64,000 nucleotides of DNA, from NCBI RefSeq assembly GCF_031951985.1, contig NZ_JAVLVU010000001.1, forward strand, positions 434,001 through 498,000, read 5' to 3'. Below, piece after piece: positions 8,769 through 18,036 of the stretch (its first letter is position 1; each line of letters starts with the position of its first letter). The DNA comes from Mucilaginibacter terrae (GTDB lineage Bacteria > Bacteroidota > Bacteroidia > Sphingobacteriales > Sphingobacteriaceae). The notes under the pieces are model-generated. The model ran no database searches. It was given only the letters and a program-made list of their open reading frames with translations, and was not told the DNA's origin. Both the position numbers and the translations under genes were made by a program.

Positions 8769-9848
8769 ATGAAAGATTCAATGAAAGAGCAAAAACAAGG
8801 TCTTCACGAAGACTTCTACTTTACCAAACACGGCTTTGAAAAAGCAGATTGGCACGACCATGCCCCTTCACCGCAGCATTTCCAGCCAGCGTACCTGAGT
8901 ACGCCGGAATTCCAGAAGAACGGTTATCATTGTGAAGAACTGAAGGATGGTTTCTATTGGGTGACCAGCGGCGGGTATGATGCCGCTTTCTTTGTGACAG
9001 ACGAAGGAGTGATCGCTATAGACGCCCCGCCGATCCTCGGAGAGAACATGTTGGCTGCGATCGAGTCGGTAACCGACAAGCCCATTGTGAAGGTCGTTTA
9101 CAGTCACTGGCACTCCGACCACATCGGCGCCGCATCCATGTATCCTGAAGGTGTCGAGATCATTGCCCATGAGATCACCCGGGAACTGCTCACCCGTTTC
9201 CCCGACAAATTGCGTCCGGTGCCGACCCTCACCTTCGAGGATAAATATGTGATCGAATTTGGCGGTAAAAAACTCGAACTTACTTATAAAGGGGCTAATC
9301 ACTGCCCCGGGAATATTTTCATCTATGCTCCCGTACCAAAAGTACTGGTTAAGATCGATATCGTCAGCCCGGGTTCTTGCGCATTCATGCACTGCGACGC
9401 ATCGGAAAACATCAGCGGCTGGGTCGAGGCACATGACCAGATACTGGAGTTCGATTTTGATTTTCTGATCGGCGGACATATCACCCGTTGGGGTACACGG
9501 CAGGATGTGATCACCTCAAGGGAATACTTTCATGACATGCTTGCATTCGCCGATGAGGCATTGATGCAATGGAGTACACCCAATGGTGCCGGTATATTCT
9601 TTGCAGCCAACCCCGTTGATCAATACTCTGTCGGAACGGTGAACTGGATCAATTCGATGGTGAATTATGTCACTGAAAAGATGCTGTCCAAAGTAACGTC
9701 AAATGGACAAAAATGGGAGGAGCGCCTTGCTGGTGTCACGACCAATACTAAGTATCACGCTTACACGATAGTAGAATCAACCCGTACAGAGCGTACGCAC
9801 AAAGGCTACCAAAAGCGTGGAACGGGCGGCTCAGATTACTTTATCTGA
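8769..9848 (+). CDS. Metallo-beta-lactamase-fold hydrolase
   Basis: A 359-residue member of the metallo-beta-lactamase superfamily. The zinc motif is H113-W-H115-S-D117-H118 in VVYSHWHSDHIG, preceded by the strand VIAIDAPP (residues 81-88); later ligands are probably the His in GANHCPGN and the His in IGGHITRWG. There is no signal peptide, so it should be cytosolic. Beta-lactamase activity is not implied: the fold covers glyoxalases, lactonases, sulfatases and others. It lies between the ABM-like protein and the two pirins in the oxidoreductase operon and could hydrolyse a lactone or thioester product of that pathway; this is a guess from context. Confidence 0.85.
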   Translation: MKDSMKEQKQGLHEDFYFTKHGFEKADWHDHAPSPQHFQPAYLSTPEFQKNGYHCEELKDGFYWVTSGGYDAAFFVTDEGVIAIDAPPILGENMLAAIESVTDKPIVKVVYSHWHSDHIGAASMYPEGVEIIAHEITRELLTRFPDKLRPVPTLTFEDKYVIEFGGKKLELTYKGANHCPGNIFIYAPVPKVLVKIDIVSPGSCAFMHCDASENISGWVEAHDQILEFDFDFLIGGHITRWGTRQDVITSREYFHDMLAFADEALMQWSTPNGAGIFFAANPVDQYSVGTVNWINSMVNYVTEKMLSKVTSNGQKWEERLAGVTTNTKYHAYTIVESTRTERTHKGYQKRGTGGSDYFI

Positions 9849-9869
9849 TCCAGGATCCTCCCACTTAAC

Positions 9870-9900
9870 TGCCGCACTGTCTCTTCCAGGTAGTGCGGCA
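9870..9900 (+). other. Intergenic hairpin between hydrolase and pirin genes
   Basis: Perfect 9-bp inverted repeat TGCCGCACT (9870-9878) / AGTGCGGCA (9892-9900) with a 13-nt loop and no T-run after it. It lies between two genes of one operon, so an RNA-processing or stability hairpin, or partial attenuation, is more likely than full termination. Confidence 0.5.
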
Positions 9901-9930
9901 TATGAACAAATTAAAAATAAACAAGATAAA

Positions 9931-10788
9931 ATGCCAGATCAACATATCATCCAGCGTAGGGTAAAAAGCAAGTGGTCAATGACCGTGCACAAAGATACTT
10001 TGATCCATAAAGCCGGACTCGTGCTACCCCCCGGGAACTGGAAAGACTTTGACCCGTTCCTGGTGATGGCTGAGGACCGTATGCGCCGGGGGGCTTTTGA
10101 CTATCATCCGCACCGGGGCATTGAAACGGTGACCTATATGATCGATGGGGTATTGAACCATAGCGACAATCGCGGTAACCAGGGGAAGTTGAAACAGGGA
10201 GATACACAATGGATGTCTGCAGGAAGCGGTCTGCTGCACCTGGAGGAGGCACCTGAAGATGACATCGCTCATCTTTTACAGCTATGGGTAAACCTGCCCG
10301 CTGCAAATAAGATGGACACGCCACGTTATCAGGATATCCCCTATGAGAGTTTGCCGATCCGTCTGGAGGATGGCGCCGAGATCCGGGTGATCTCAGGCTC
10401 CTCGGGAGGTGTTCGTTCTGCAACGGCGAACTATGCGCCCGTTATCATGCTGGAAATATTACTCCGGAAAGGACATACCGTTAAACAAGACCTGCGTGCT
10501 GACCTCAACGGATTCATCTATGTATTGGAAGGCTCCGGTGTATTCGGCTCGAACGAAATGGAAGGTCGTAAGAACGATGTGCTATGGCTGGAGCCTTCGG
10601 TCGACCATCCTAGCGAGGTCGCGATCACGGCTACGGAACCATTAAAGCTGTTGTTGTTTGCCGGTGAACCCTTGCGGGAACCGGTCGCTGCAAGGGGGCC
10701 ATTTGTGATGAATACGGAAGCGGAACTTGACCAGGCTTTCAAGGACTTCAGGGATGGGAAGTTCGGCAGTTGGAAAGATCAGCACTGA
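9931..10788 (+). CDS. Pirin family protein (first of a tandem pair)
   Basis: A 285-residue bicupin of the pirin family; the start at 9931 is chosen because it follows the hairpin and begins the family's N-terminus, while the frame-open extension from 9817 overlaps the upstream gene. The N-terminal cupin carries the metal motif HPHRGIETVTYMIDG and, later, GDTQWMSAGSGLLHLEE, whose His and Glu complete the usual three-His one-Glu iron site. Bacterial pirins include quercetin dioxygenases, redox sensors and regulators of oxidative metabolism. Followed after 42 bases by a paralogue, which suggests duplication and specialisation. Exact activity cannot be told from sequence. Confidence 0.88.
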   Translation: MPDQHIIQRRVKSKWSMTVHKDTLIHKAGLVLPPGNWKDFDPFLVMAEDRMRRGAFDYHPHRGIETVTYMIDGVLNHSDNRGNQGKLKQGDTQWMSAGSGLLHLEEAPEDDIAHLLQLWVNLPAANKMDTPRYQDIPYESLPIRLEDGAEIRVISGSSGGVRSATANYAPVIMLEILLRKGHTVKQDLRADLNGFIYVLEGSGVFGSNEMEGRKNDVLWLEPSVDHPSEVAITATEPLKLLLFAGEPLREPVAARGPFVMNTEAELDQAFKDFRDGKFGSWKDQH

Positions 10789-10830
10789 CCGCTATCCATT
10801 TCTTATTTGTTGATACTTATTTAAAAGTCA

Positions 10831-11703
10831 ATGCCTGAACGTAGTGTTTCACAAATTATCGGTCCGCGACCCACTCGTGGCTTCTTAGGTGAAGGCCATG
10901 TCGCTATACCCCTTCTTGAAGGCAGGGGACTTGAACAAACGGATCCCTTTATCCTGCTTATGGATGATCAGTTAGATCTCCCCGGACAAGTGATCGTCGG
11001 AGGCCCACATCCCCATGCCGGGTTCGAGATCATCACTATCGTGCTGGAGGGACAGGCCGGTGAAGGCAGTCGCGCTTCGTCTGCTGGCGACCTCGAATGG
11101 CTGACCGCTGGCAGCGGCATTGTGCATACGGAAGAGATCAAAAGCCGGGTAAAACTGAGGATCCTGCAATTATGGCTGCAATTGCCGAATGGCAAGATCT
11201 GGATGGAACCGCAATGGCAAAAATTATCGCTTCAAAATGTACCAGTGATAAAACAGGGCAGGTCAGCGGTACGGGTATACAGTGGTACTGCATTGGGTTT
11301 GACGTCTCCCGTTATCAATCAGGTTCCGACGATCATCCTGCATGTGGAACTTGCTCCGCATGATGAGATGCCCATTGAGATACCGGCGTCCTATAATGGG
11401 TTGATCTATATGCTCGAAGGCTCGATCAATGCCGGACGGGATAGGATGACCATTGCGCATTCGCAGGTTGCCTGGCTGGACCCGGTGACCGGGTCAGCAG
11501 ATAGTAAGCTTGTAGTTAGCGGAGGCGGATCCGGCGGTCGATTTGTTCTATACGCAGCTGAGCCTCAAAATGCGGTGATCTACAGCAAGGGCCCGTTCAT
11601 CTCGGATGGGCCGGACGATTTTCAGCACTTATATCACCGCTATAACACTGATAAGATGCTTCCTTTAAAAGACCTGCCGGAGAGCAGGAAATTTCAACGT
11701 TAA
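10831..11703 (+). CDS. Pirin family protein (second of a tandem pair)
   Basis: A 290-residue pirin. The first cupin shows HPHAGFEIITIVLEG and GDLEWLTAGSGIVHTEE, the metal-binding pair of motifs, so the site is intact; the C-terminal cupin (about 165-270) is more divergent. Compared with the previous pirin the sequence identity is low outside the motifs, so the duplication is old or the two came separately. It is the last intact gene of the GC-rich oxidoreductase operon; its stop codon abuts a broken AT-rich gene in the same reading frame, which marks a recombination junction. Confidence 0.87.
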   Translation: MPERSVSQIIGPRPTRGFLGEGHVAIPLLEGRGLEQTDPFILLMDDQLDLPGQVIVGGPHPHAGFEIITIVLEGQAGEGSRASSAGDLEWLTAGSGIVHTEEIKSRVKLRILQLWLQLPNGKIWMEPQWQKLSLQNVPVIKQGRSAVRVYSGTALGLTSPVINQVPTIILHVELAPHDEMPIEIPASYNGLIYMLEGSINAGRDRMTIAHSQVAWLDPVTGSADSKLVVSGGGSGGRFVLYAAEPQNAVIYSKGPFISDGPDDFQHLYHRYNTDKMLPLKDLPESRKFQR

Positions 11704-12543
11704 ACAAAGTGTGTTTTTCATTTTATACCGGCCATTTTAATATATGTGGTATTAGCAAATTTTTTTCTGCTGCCTGTAGCTGAAAAAATACGAGTTTACG
11801 AAAATCAGGGTGCCGATTATACCAGCATATTAAAGATTATCCATTTTGCGGTGATAGCCTTTGGTGTTACCTATATAGCGCTTTCTTTATTATTACTAAA
11901 AGAACATCGTAGGAAAATTTCCGATCAACTTTCCTACGTGGAGAAGATCAATTTGAATTGGCTAAACATTCTAATAATCGGCATGGGTGAGATCTGGATG
12001 TCTGTTCTTGTTGGCAACGATACGACCACCTTTGCGTGTTTAGCCCTGTTTATCCTATACACAGGGTATTTTGGCGTAAAAAAGGTGGGCATTTTTACTA
12101 ATAAGTTAGAGGTTCAGGCACAGCAATATGAGGAGGCAACATCGCCTGTCGAATACCAGAAATCAGCTAAAGGAGAATTACTTCTATCAGAGGTGCATCT
12201 GGAGCTGTTAAAACTGATGGATCAAAAAAAGCTCTTTAAAGATCCGGAGTTAAGTTTGGACACACTCGCCACACAGTTGAACGTCCATCCAAATAGCCTA
12301 TCTCAGGTTATCAATACGTTACAGCAGAAGATTTTTTACGATTATATAAACGAACTAAGAATTAATGAATTTAAAACGAATGCTCTACTACCTGAAAACC
12401 AACGGTTCACATTGCTGTCATTGGCTTATGAAGTTGGTTTTAATTCTAAGACTTCATTCAACAGAAATTTCAAAAAGATAACAGGGTTATCGCCAACGGC
12501 TTATTTAAAGCAACAGCACGTACAATTACAAGCCGCAATTTGA
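11704..12543 (+). pseudogene. 5'-truncated membrane-linked AraC-type regulator
   Basis: The frame runs directly on from the stop of the second pirin. Its first residues (TKCVFHFIPAILIYVVLANFF) already look like the middle of a membrane-helix domain, and two further hydrophobic segments follow (IIHFAVIAFGVTYIALSLLLL and a second near residues 75-110) before an AraC-type helix-turn-helix (LSLDTLATQLNVHPNSLSQVIN, then FNSKTSFNRNFKKITGLSPTAY). Bacteroidetes regulators of this kind normally have about seven N-terminal helices in 350 or more residues; here the first several are missing and no good start codon exists (only GTG at 11746). The most likely reading is a gene that lost its 5' end in a deletion or insertion. 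Base composition turns AT-rich at the same point. Confidence 0.6.
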
Positions 12544-12677
12544 GTCAAAATAAGTGCCACCTTACAAAGTGGAACTATTTAAAGGACCATGTAACCCATT
12601 TTTGTGCATAGTATTGGACAGGCTTTTTTTAAGTATTGTCCGGTCGGCTTGAACTTGATTAATTGAAATGAAAATAG

Positions 12678-12843
12678 ATTGCTTGGGTGTTGTTTGCTGT
12701 ATTGGCTATTCTTATCGGATTGTGCCTGCTTAAATATCTCTCAAATGAGGGGAAAATTGGAATATTGAATAGTAAACCTGATTGGCTCCTGAGTAGCGTG
12801 ATCTGGAAGATCTCCTTTTATACACATATTGTTTTCGGCGGAG
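12678..12843 (+). pseudogene. Fragment resembling the N-terminus of a DUF2306-type membrane protein
   Basis: A stop-free frame beginning IAWVLFAVLAILIGLCLLKYL and continuing to KPDWLLSSVIWKISFYTHIVFGG. A first hydrophobic helix, then the W-K-I-S-F-Y-x-H-I-x-x-G-G pattern, resembles the start of DUF2306 membrane proteins as remembered; the expected helix and Arg-rich loop that should follow are absent and the frame ends soon in unrelated sequence. No proper start codon is seen. Assignment is tentative. Confidence 0.35.
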
Positions 12844-12998
12844 ATGATTACATGATAAGACCAGATCTTTTCCTCGTACAGTTTGTTTTCATTGGCCGAC
12901 TTTCTGGTCAATCTGTAATTTAGATCCGTGACGACAGAAGCGCAGGCTGCGACCACCGGACTACATGCACTGATCAGAATGGAGTAATTGATATTCAT
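12840..12998 (-). pseudogene. Unrecognised gene fragment, N-terminal end
   Basis: Minus-strand frame starting at 12998 (ATG) with a signal-like N-terminus, NYSILISACSPVVAACASVV, followed by TDLNYRLTRKSANENKLYEEK. Beyond about 12840 the frame only reads the antisense of the neighbouring membrane-protein fragment, so the gene appears to be cut there. No family is recognised. Confidence 0.25.
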
Positions 12999-13096
12999 GG
13001 GGTTTAGTTTAAAGCCAATTTAACAAAACACCATTTACCTATTTGTATGGCCTTAGCGCTATGAAACTAATCTCAAGGTTGGTGCCCCGCCTTTTA

Positions 13097-13118
13097 AAAT
13101 CAAGTGAATTCTTGATTT
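13097..13118. repeat. Short inverted repeat in a gene-free stretch
   Basis: AAATCAAG (13097-13104) / CTTGATTT (13111-13118) with a 6-nt centre. The stretch 12999-13333 otherwise holds only the terminator of the PepSY gene. Confidence 0.3.
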
Positions 13119-13248
13119 CGTTTAGATCAAATTTGAAATCAGCTATTTTTTGCGGAGCAGTCCCCTCTTACTGAAGCATAACTCAGCAACGATCAAAAAT
13201 TATGTAAAGAATAAGCCGGACTTACAAAAATAAATATCGACCGCTTAA

Positions 13249-13279
13249 TAAAAAAGGCCAAGTGTTTCCACCTGACCTT
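13249..13279 (-). terminator. Terminator of the receptor-PepSY operon
   Basis: Read on the minus strand: AAGGTCAGGTG, GAAA tetraloop, CACTTGGCCTT, then a run of T. The 11-bp stem has only wobble or near-perfect pairs. It stands 55 bases after the PepSY stop codon. Confidence 0.75.
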
Positions 13280-13333
13280 AAAGGTGATTTATATCCTTAA
13301 ATTATTTATGAAGAGTTGAATCAATAAGCGTCT

Positions 13334-14551
13334 TTAAACGATGTTTGATTGCGTTTGTCTGTTTTCTTTAATAGGCTTCTTCTTACCCCATTTACGATTG
13401 TACCAGATAATGGTTCCGGTCACCGGCAAGCTGGCCCCAATGATACAGGCAATGAATGCCAGGATCTTTGTAGGTAACCCGAGTATCTGTCCGGTATGAA
13501 TGTCAAAATCCATGCGGTAGACCTTTTCGCCAAACGAAAGTTCATCATAACTGCGTTCGTCCTGCGTATTAAGGTAAATTCGTTTCAGTGAAAACTGGTC
13601 ATAATAATATTGCGCGCGGTTATAAATGAGCGTACCATCGCCAAAAAAAGCAGTAGCGTGATAAGCCCCTTTGGTATTTTCCGGCATGTTGATCATCACT
13701 CGGCTGTAATCGGGATGTTTTTGCTGCATATCCTGCCAAACCAGATCGTTTTTATTATGAAGTACGGATTTAACAGCCAACAAAGTATCAGAATGCGGAC
13801 CACCTTCTCCAAGCCGTTCATGGGTTTGCCAGGTTAAGGTCTTGTACAGCCCATCAGCGAACCAGTGGAAAGAAAAAGTAATGCCGGTAACGGTCAGTAG
13901 CAAAACGAACAGCAGTGAATAAAAACCCAGTACGTTATGCAGGTCAATATTCAGACGCTTCCACTTAGCATCCCATTTGACCTTAAAGCTCTTATCCCGT
14001 GTTTTCTTGGTCCACCTCTTTGGCCACCACCAAATAAGGCCGGTTGTGAGTATGACAAGGAAGATGATGCAGCCGCTACCGACAATCGGGCTACCTATTT
14101 TTTGCGGCAGCCATAGAAAACGGTGACCAGCCCGCACTACAATGAAAAACATTTCAGCCGGTGATGGTTCGCGCTTATCAAATACCACATGACCGGTGTA
14201 CGGATCGAGATAGAGCATAGCGAATTTTTCGGCGGGCAGGTGGAAAGTTAAGATAGCCGATTTGCCCTTGCCATAGGTAATATTCATCAACACGCTACCT
14301 GTATCCTTGTGGGCATTCAGATAATTCTTTCCCTGCTTTTCCAGCACTGAGGGTTGGAGGAAAGCCCGCTGCTTTTCCTCCAACCGCTGGTACTTTTCGG
14401 TAAAATAAAAGACCTCATAACGAAATACCCATAGCCCGCCTGTCAGGCAAACCACAAACACAATGATGCCGGATATCAAACCCAGCCAAAGGTGCAGCCA
14501 CTCCGATACTTTTCGGAAGATAGACTTCTTTTTCGCGGTCTTGATCTCCAT
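13334..14551 (-). CDS. PepSY-domain inner-membrane protein (iron-regulated membrane protein type)
   Basis: A 405-residue inner-membrane protein with the usual layout: a first helix WLGLISGIIVFVVCLTGGLWVF (about 20-42), a PepSY-like periplasmic region, further helices near 150-172 (IVGSGCIIFLVILTTGLIWWW), 205-230 (LGFYSLLFVLLLTVTGITFSF) and 365-388. The W-W-W-P-K-R sequence after helix two is characteristic of this family, which is found next to siderophore receptors and is thought to help release or reduce ferric iron in the periplasm. It lies only 2 bases after the TonB-dependent receptor in the same direction, so the two form one iron-uptake operon; the receptor is frameshifted while this gene is intact. 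Confidence 0.88.
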   Translation of the reverse strand: MEIKTAKKKSIFRKVSEWLHLWLGLISGIIVFVVCLTGGLWVFRYEVFYFTEKYQRLEEKQRAFLQPSVLEKQGKNYLNAHKDTGSVLMNITYGKGKSAILTFHLPAEKFAMLYLDPYTGHVVFDKREPSPAEMFFIVVRAGHRFLWLPQKIGSPIVGSGCIIFLVILTTGLIWWWPKRWTKKTRDKSFKVKWDAKWKRLNIDLHNVLGFYSLLFVLLLTVTGITFSFHWFADGLYKTLTWQTHERLGEGGPHSDTLLAVKSVLHNKNDLVWQDMQQKHPDYSRVMINMPENTKGAYHATAFFGDGTLIYNRAQYYYDQFSLKRIYLNTQDERSYDELSFGEKVYRMDFDIHTGQILGLPTKILAFIACIIGASLPVTGTIIWYNRKWGKKKPIKENRQTQSNIV

Positions 14552-14553
14552 GC

Positions 14554-16912
14554 CTAAAATTTGAAGGTAACACTACCCAAATACTGGCTCAGGGTTTCTG
14601 ATATGCCCCAGTTGCTCCAGTATTTGACATTGCCGACGTTATTGCCTTTAAGGCCAAAACGCCATTTCGGCTGATCGAAAAATACTGTTGCATTTACGAT
14701 CGTATATCCCGGTATCGTGATAATATTGGCCGCATCGAAAAAGCTGCTCGATACGTGGTTACCACCTACGCCCAAGCCGAAATTACGCAGGGCCGTCCGG
14801 GTAAACTTATAACTGATCCAAAGGTTGGCATACTTGCCCGGCACCTGCGCCTGCATTTTGCCGATGGCTGCCGGTGCTGCGTTAAGTATCTTATAATTGT
14901 TGGTGGCATAACCGGCAATGATATTCAGACCAGTTACCGGATTGGCGATCAGTTCTGCCTCAAAACCTTTGCTTTTAGAGGTAGCATCCTGAATGGTGAC
15001 GCCATTATCAATACGAGTATCCTTGCTTATCTTGATATCATAGTAACTGAAAGTGGCGTTAAGCTTTTTGTCAAACAGTTCAAACTTAGCACCGCCTTCC
15101 CACTGGTTGGCCTGACGAGGCTTAAAGACATCGATCACACTTGAGCCTGGTTGTGTCACCGGTGCTACATTCTGAAAACCATTCATGTAATTACCGAACA
15201 AGGATACCTGATCTTTCACCAGTTGATACACCAGCCCGAACTTGGGTGAATACGCGGTTTGAGCATATGCCGTTGTATTATTGATCACGCCGTTGGCTAA
15301 TGTAGGGTCATTGGTAAAACGGTCAATGCGCAAGCTCAGCATGGCAGCCAAGCGGTCGGTTACGTTAAATACGTCAGACACATAGGCGCTAACGGCCGAT
15401 TGGGTAGACTCTGTATTGGTTTGTGTGGCATTAGCCATTAACGCATTCACTTTCTCAAGATTAATAGCCGGTATTGGTGTCGTGCTGTTCGGATATATCT
15501 TATCATAAATGCCTGTTGCGGTAAACCGCAGGAAGCTGCGGAAATTGTAAAAATTGGCGCCGGCTACAATCCTGTTTCGAAAGCTGCCGATCTTAAAGTC
15601 ACCGGTAAAGTTCTGCTGCAGGTTCAACGAGGTAAATATGCGGGGTCCGTAAGTGGAAATGCTGCGGTTAAAGAACACCCCACCTGCGTCATTGCCCCAC
15701 TGCGGGTATATCTGGTGACTATGGTCGATCTGGTTCTCTCCGTAAGCCACATTGGTAGTAGACGTCCACTCTTCGGAAAGCTTATATTTAGCCTCACCCA
15801 GGATGTTGGTGGCAGACAGTTGGGCATCCAGGTTGGCACCGCTTAATGACCGGTTAAAGTCCAACGGGATATCCTTAAAGTTGGTCAGCCCAGGAACATT
15901 TTGCAGGTTTTGGTGATAAGCTATAGTAGTACGATTGGTTTTGTTCAGCTCTGCTTCCACGGTGAACGTCAGCCTGTTGCTGGCTTTATACAGGAAGCTG
16001 GGCGCGAAGGTAACCATGCGTTTGTAACCAAAATCCTGGAAAGAGTTTTCGCGGTGCGTGGCGGCATTGATGCGTAGCAGCGCTGTTTTATCGCTGTTTA
16101 ACGGTGTATTGATGTCCGCGGTAATACGGCTTAACTCATATTTACCCAGGGTAACGTTCACTTCGCCGCCCAGCGTTTCGTAAGGCTTTTTGGTCACCTG
16201 GTTGATCAGGCCCCCAAAGCTTACGATGCTCGTGCCGAACAGGGTGCCCGATGGACCTTTGATCACTTCTACACGTTCAAGGTTGATCGGGTCTGATTGA
16301 TAGGATTGGATAGCCATCCCATTGCGAACCGTGGTAGTAGCGGTAAAACCGCGGAAAGTACCACCAGTACCACCTGCCGGGTTATTATTAGGTACCACAC
16401 CAGGTACATTGCGTAGCGACTCTTTAAAGTCCACCACGATCTGCTCGTTCAAAAGTTCCTTGGGAACAGCCGTATACACCTGTGGATTCTCCAGGTTTTC
16501 CAGGGGTTAATCGGGCCACATAATCGCTTTTTTTGGCAGCGAACTTATTGTTTTTAGTCCCGCTGATAACAACTTCCTGCAACTGCTCCAGGTTTTCGCT
16601 GAGCATGAAGTCGGCTATGGTAATTTCATTGGGTTTAACTTCCACGACCTTACTTTGCGTGGTCAGGCCAACAAATTTTGCGGTTAGGGTATAAGCGCCT
16701 GCGGCAACATGGTTGAGCTGGTAAGTGCCCTTTTGATTAACGGTAGTACCTTTAGTGGTGCCATTGAGACCAATACTCACAAATTCGGCGGGTTTGCCGT
16801 CTGACGTGGTAACGGTTCCTTTAATAGTACCGGTCTGGCCATAAACGACCGCGCTGGCGATCAGAAAAAGAAAAGTAAACGAAAATTTCTTAGTACGTAA
16901 TAAAGCATACAT
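14554..16912 (-). pseudogene. TonB-dependent siderophore-type receptor, split by a one-base frameshift
   Basis: Starting at 16912 the protein has a signal peptide (SFTFLFLIASAVVYGQ), a carboxypeptidase-regulatory-like domain (GTIKGTVTTSDGKPAEFVSIGL) and a plug start (LQEVVISGT). Near 16503-16510 the frame breaks: with one base fewer the sequence would read VARLPLENLENPQVYTAVPKE, the classical siderophore-receptor plug, and the remaining plug and 22-strand barrel run on in the second frame to 14554 and end in LGSVTFKF, a proper C-terminal outer-membrane signal. So the full receptor is present but interrupted by a single extra base. Upstream starts to 16996 are possible but would precede the signal peptide. 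Either the gene is inactivated or the base is a sequencing error. Confidence 0.85.
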
Positions 16913-17038
16913 CTTTGTTAAAATGTTTAATGGGTTGAAGGATCTGTTGACATTGGGCCGGTGGGAAGTTTGGCGACGGATCACCGGCTTTTTCAATTAA
17001 CATTGCGTTGGGTTAATCACATTAGCTATAAATTTCCG

Positions 17039-17070
17039 CAAATTAAACGTTTATTTAGATTAATTACAAA
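17039..17070 (-). promoter_or_regulatory. Candidate promoter of the receptor-PepSY operon
   Basis: On the minus strand TTTG (17070-17067), 20-bp spacer, TTAATTTG (17046-17039), one mismatch from TAnnTTTG. The receptor start codon used here is 127 bases downstream. No clear Fur-type palindrome was seen. Confidence 0.45.
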
Positions 17071-17104
17071 TAATGGCAATGGGTTGTTTTGCTTGATCTG
17101 TTCT

Positions 17105-17700
17105 TTTGCGCGCCCATGATATCGACCATTGAGCGAGAAATCCCGGCTGCCGGTCTTGTCGATCATGGATTGCGGTGTCCATCGACTGTACATCTGCTGG
17201 TAAATAATTTATCTGCGGCCTGATCATTGGTATAGCTATCCGCGATCAAGCGTGGAACGTCTAACTCCCTTTTAGAAAATTCAATATTGGTAACTTTTAC
17301 GGATTGATCCGTTTGCCAGCCGCAGATACGCCGCATTAACTGGTCGGACAATTTCGGACATAAGTATCTTTTTCCACTGGCCACCTGCCTGACGGCATAT
17401 ACCAATTCCTCGGGATCAGCGGTTTTGAATACATAGCTTTTTATCCCGGCCTGAAAAGCGTGCTGGGATATGCTCTTCTCCTTCAATCACGGTTAATAAA
17501 ACCACTTTAGTATTAGGGGATTTGTCGTCCACAGGCTTGGCCAGTTGCATCCGTCCATAACGGGCATGCTCAGATCCGTCAGTAAAACATTGATTTCCAA
17601 ACCCTCTGTTAGCATTTCCAGCGTCTGCTGCCGATGTTCCGCTTCGCCTGCTATCGTGAGATCCGGCGCTTCTTGTAGGAATTGCCGTAATCCAAACCAC
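17105..17700 (-). pseudogene. LuxR/NarL-type response regulator, multiply frameshifted
   Basis: Three frames join into one response regulator. The first holds FGLRQFLQEAPDLTIAGEA and LLTDLSMPVMDG, the receiver with its phospho-Asp; after a one-base loss near 17550 the frame continues MQLAKPVDDKSPNTKVVLLTV; after another near 17465 it continues SQHAFQAGIKSYVFK and the LuxR helix-turn-helix (KRELDVPRLIADSYTNDQAADKLF). A third slip near 17165 leads to MIDKTGSRDF. Besides the slips, substitutions such as P in the first HTH helix and C in SRCTVDGH suggest true decay. No partner kinase is left nearby. Confidence 0.7.
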
Positions 17701-17725
17701 TAAAGATCAATACCTACTTTTCCAA

Positions 17726-18007
17726 TTACTTCATCTGATAGTAGGCCGCCAAGTCGGTAGATCCGAAATCGGAATAGCCTGTCTGACGCAACAAGGTAAC
17801 GAGCTGCCCACGATGGTAGGTTGAATGGTTAGCAACATGGACAAAGCTTTAATAATAAGGCATCTGGCTGGTTTTGCCGTTTGGATAAACAAAAGTCACC
17901 GGTAACTCAAGCTCATGTTCAGGATAATTGCTGATAAAATTGAACAGCTCGTCGTTGGCTTTTTGCCATATCGCAATCAATTCGTACCTGCTAACCAGTC
18001 TGCTCAT
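17726..18007 (-). pseudogene. DinB-fold (DUF664-like) protein remnant
   Basis: A 94-codon stretch, with one in-frame TAA at codon 53 (17849-17851), spells LVSRYELIAIWQKANDEL, then VHVANHSTYHRGQLVTLLRQ and DLAAYYQMK before a proper stop. NHSTYHRGQ is the metal-binding helix of DinB-like four-helix proteins. The N-terminal half of a normal 150-170-residue member is missing, because the small gene that ends at 18037 lies just upstream. Such proteins are metal-dependent thiol transferases or unknown; despite the name they are not the DinB polymerase. Confidence 0.65.
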
Positions 18008-18036
18008 TGAACGAAGAGAGGACTCTAATCCAACCG

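Noticed and set aside
8868..9479. 203-codon minus-strand open frame
   Set aside because: Lies wholly antisense to the metallo-beta-lactamase-fold hydrolase with its intact HxHxDH motif; typical shadow in GC-rich DNA.
9817..9930. Longer N-terminus for the first pirin
   Set aside because: The extension overlaps the hydrolase gene and runs through the 9870-9900 hairpin; the ATG at 9931 begins the family N-terminus.
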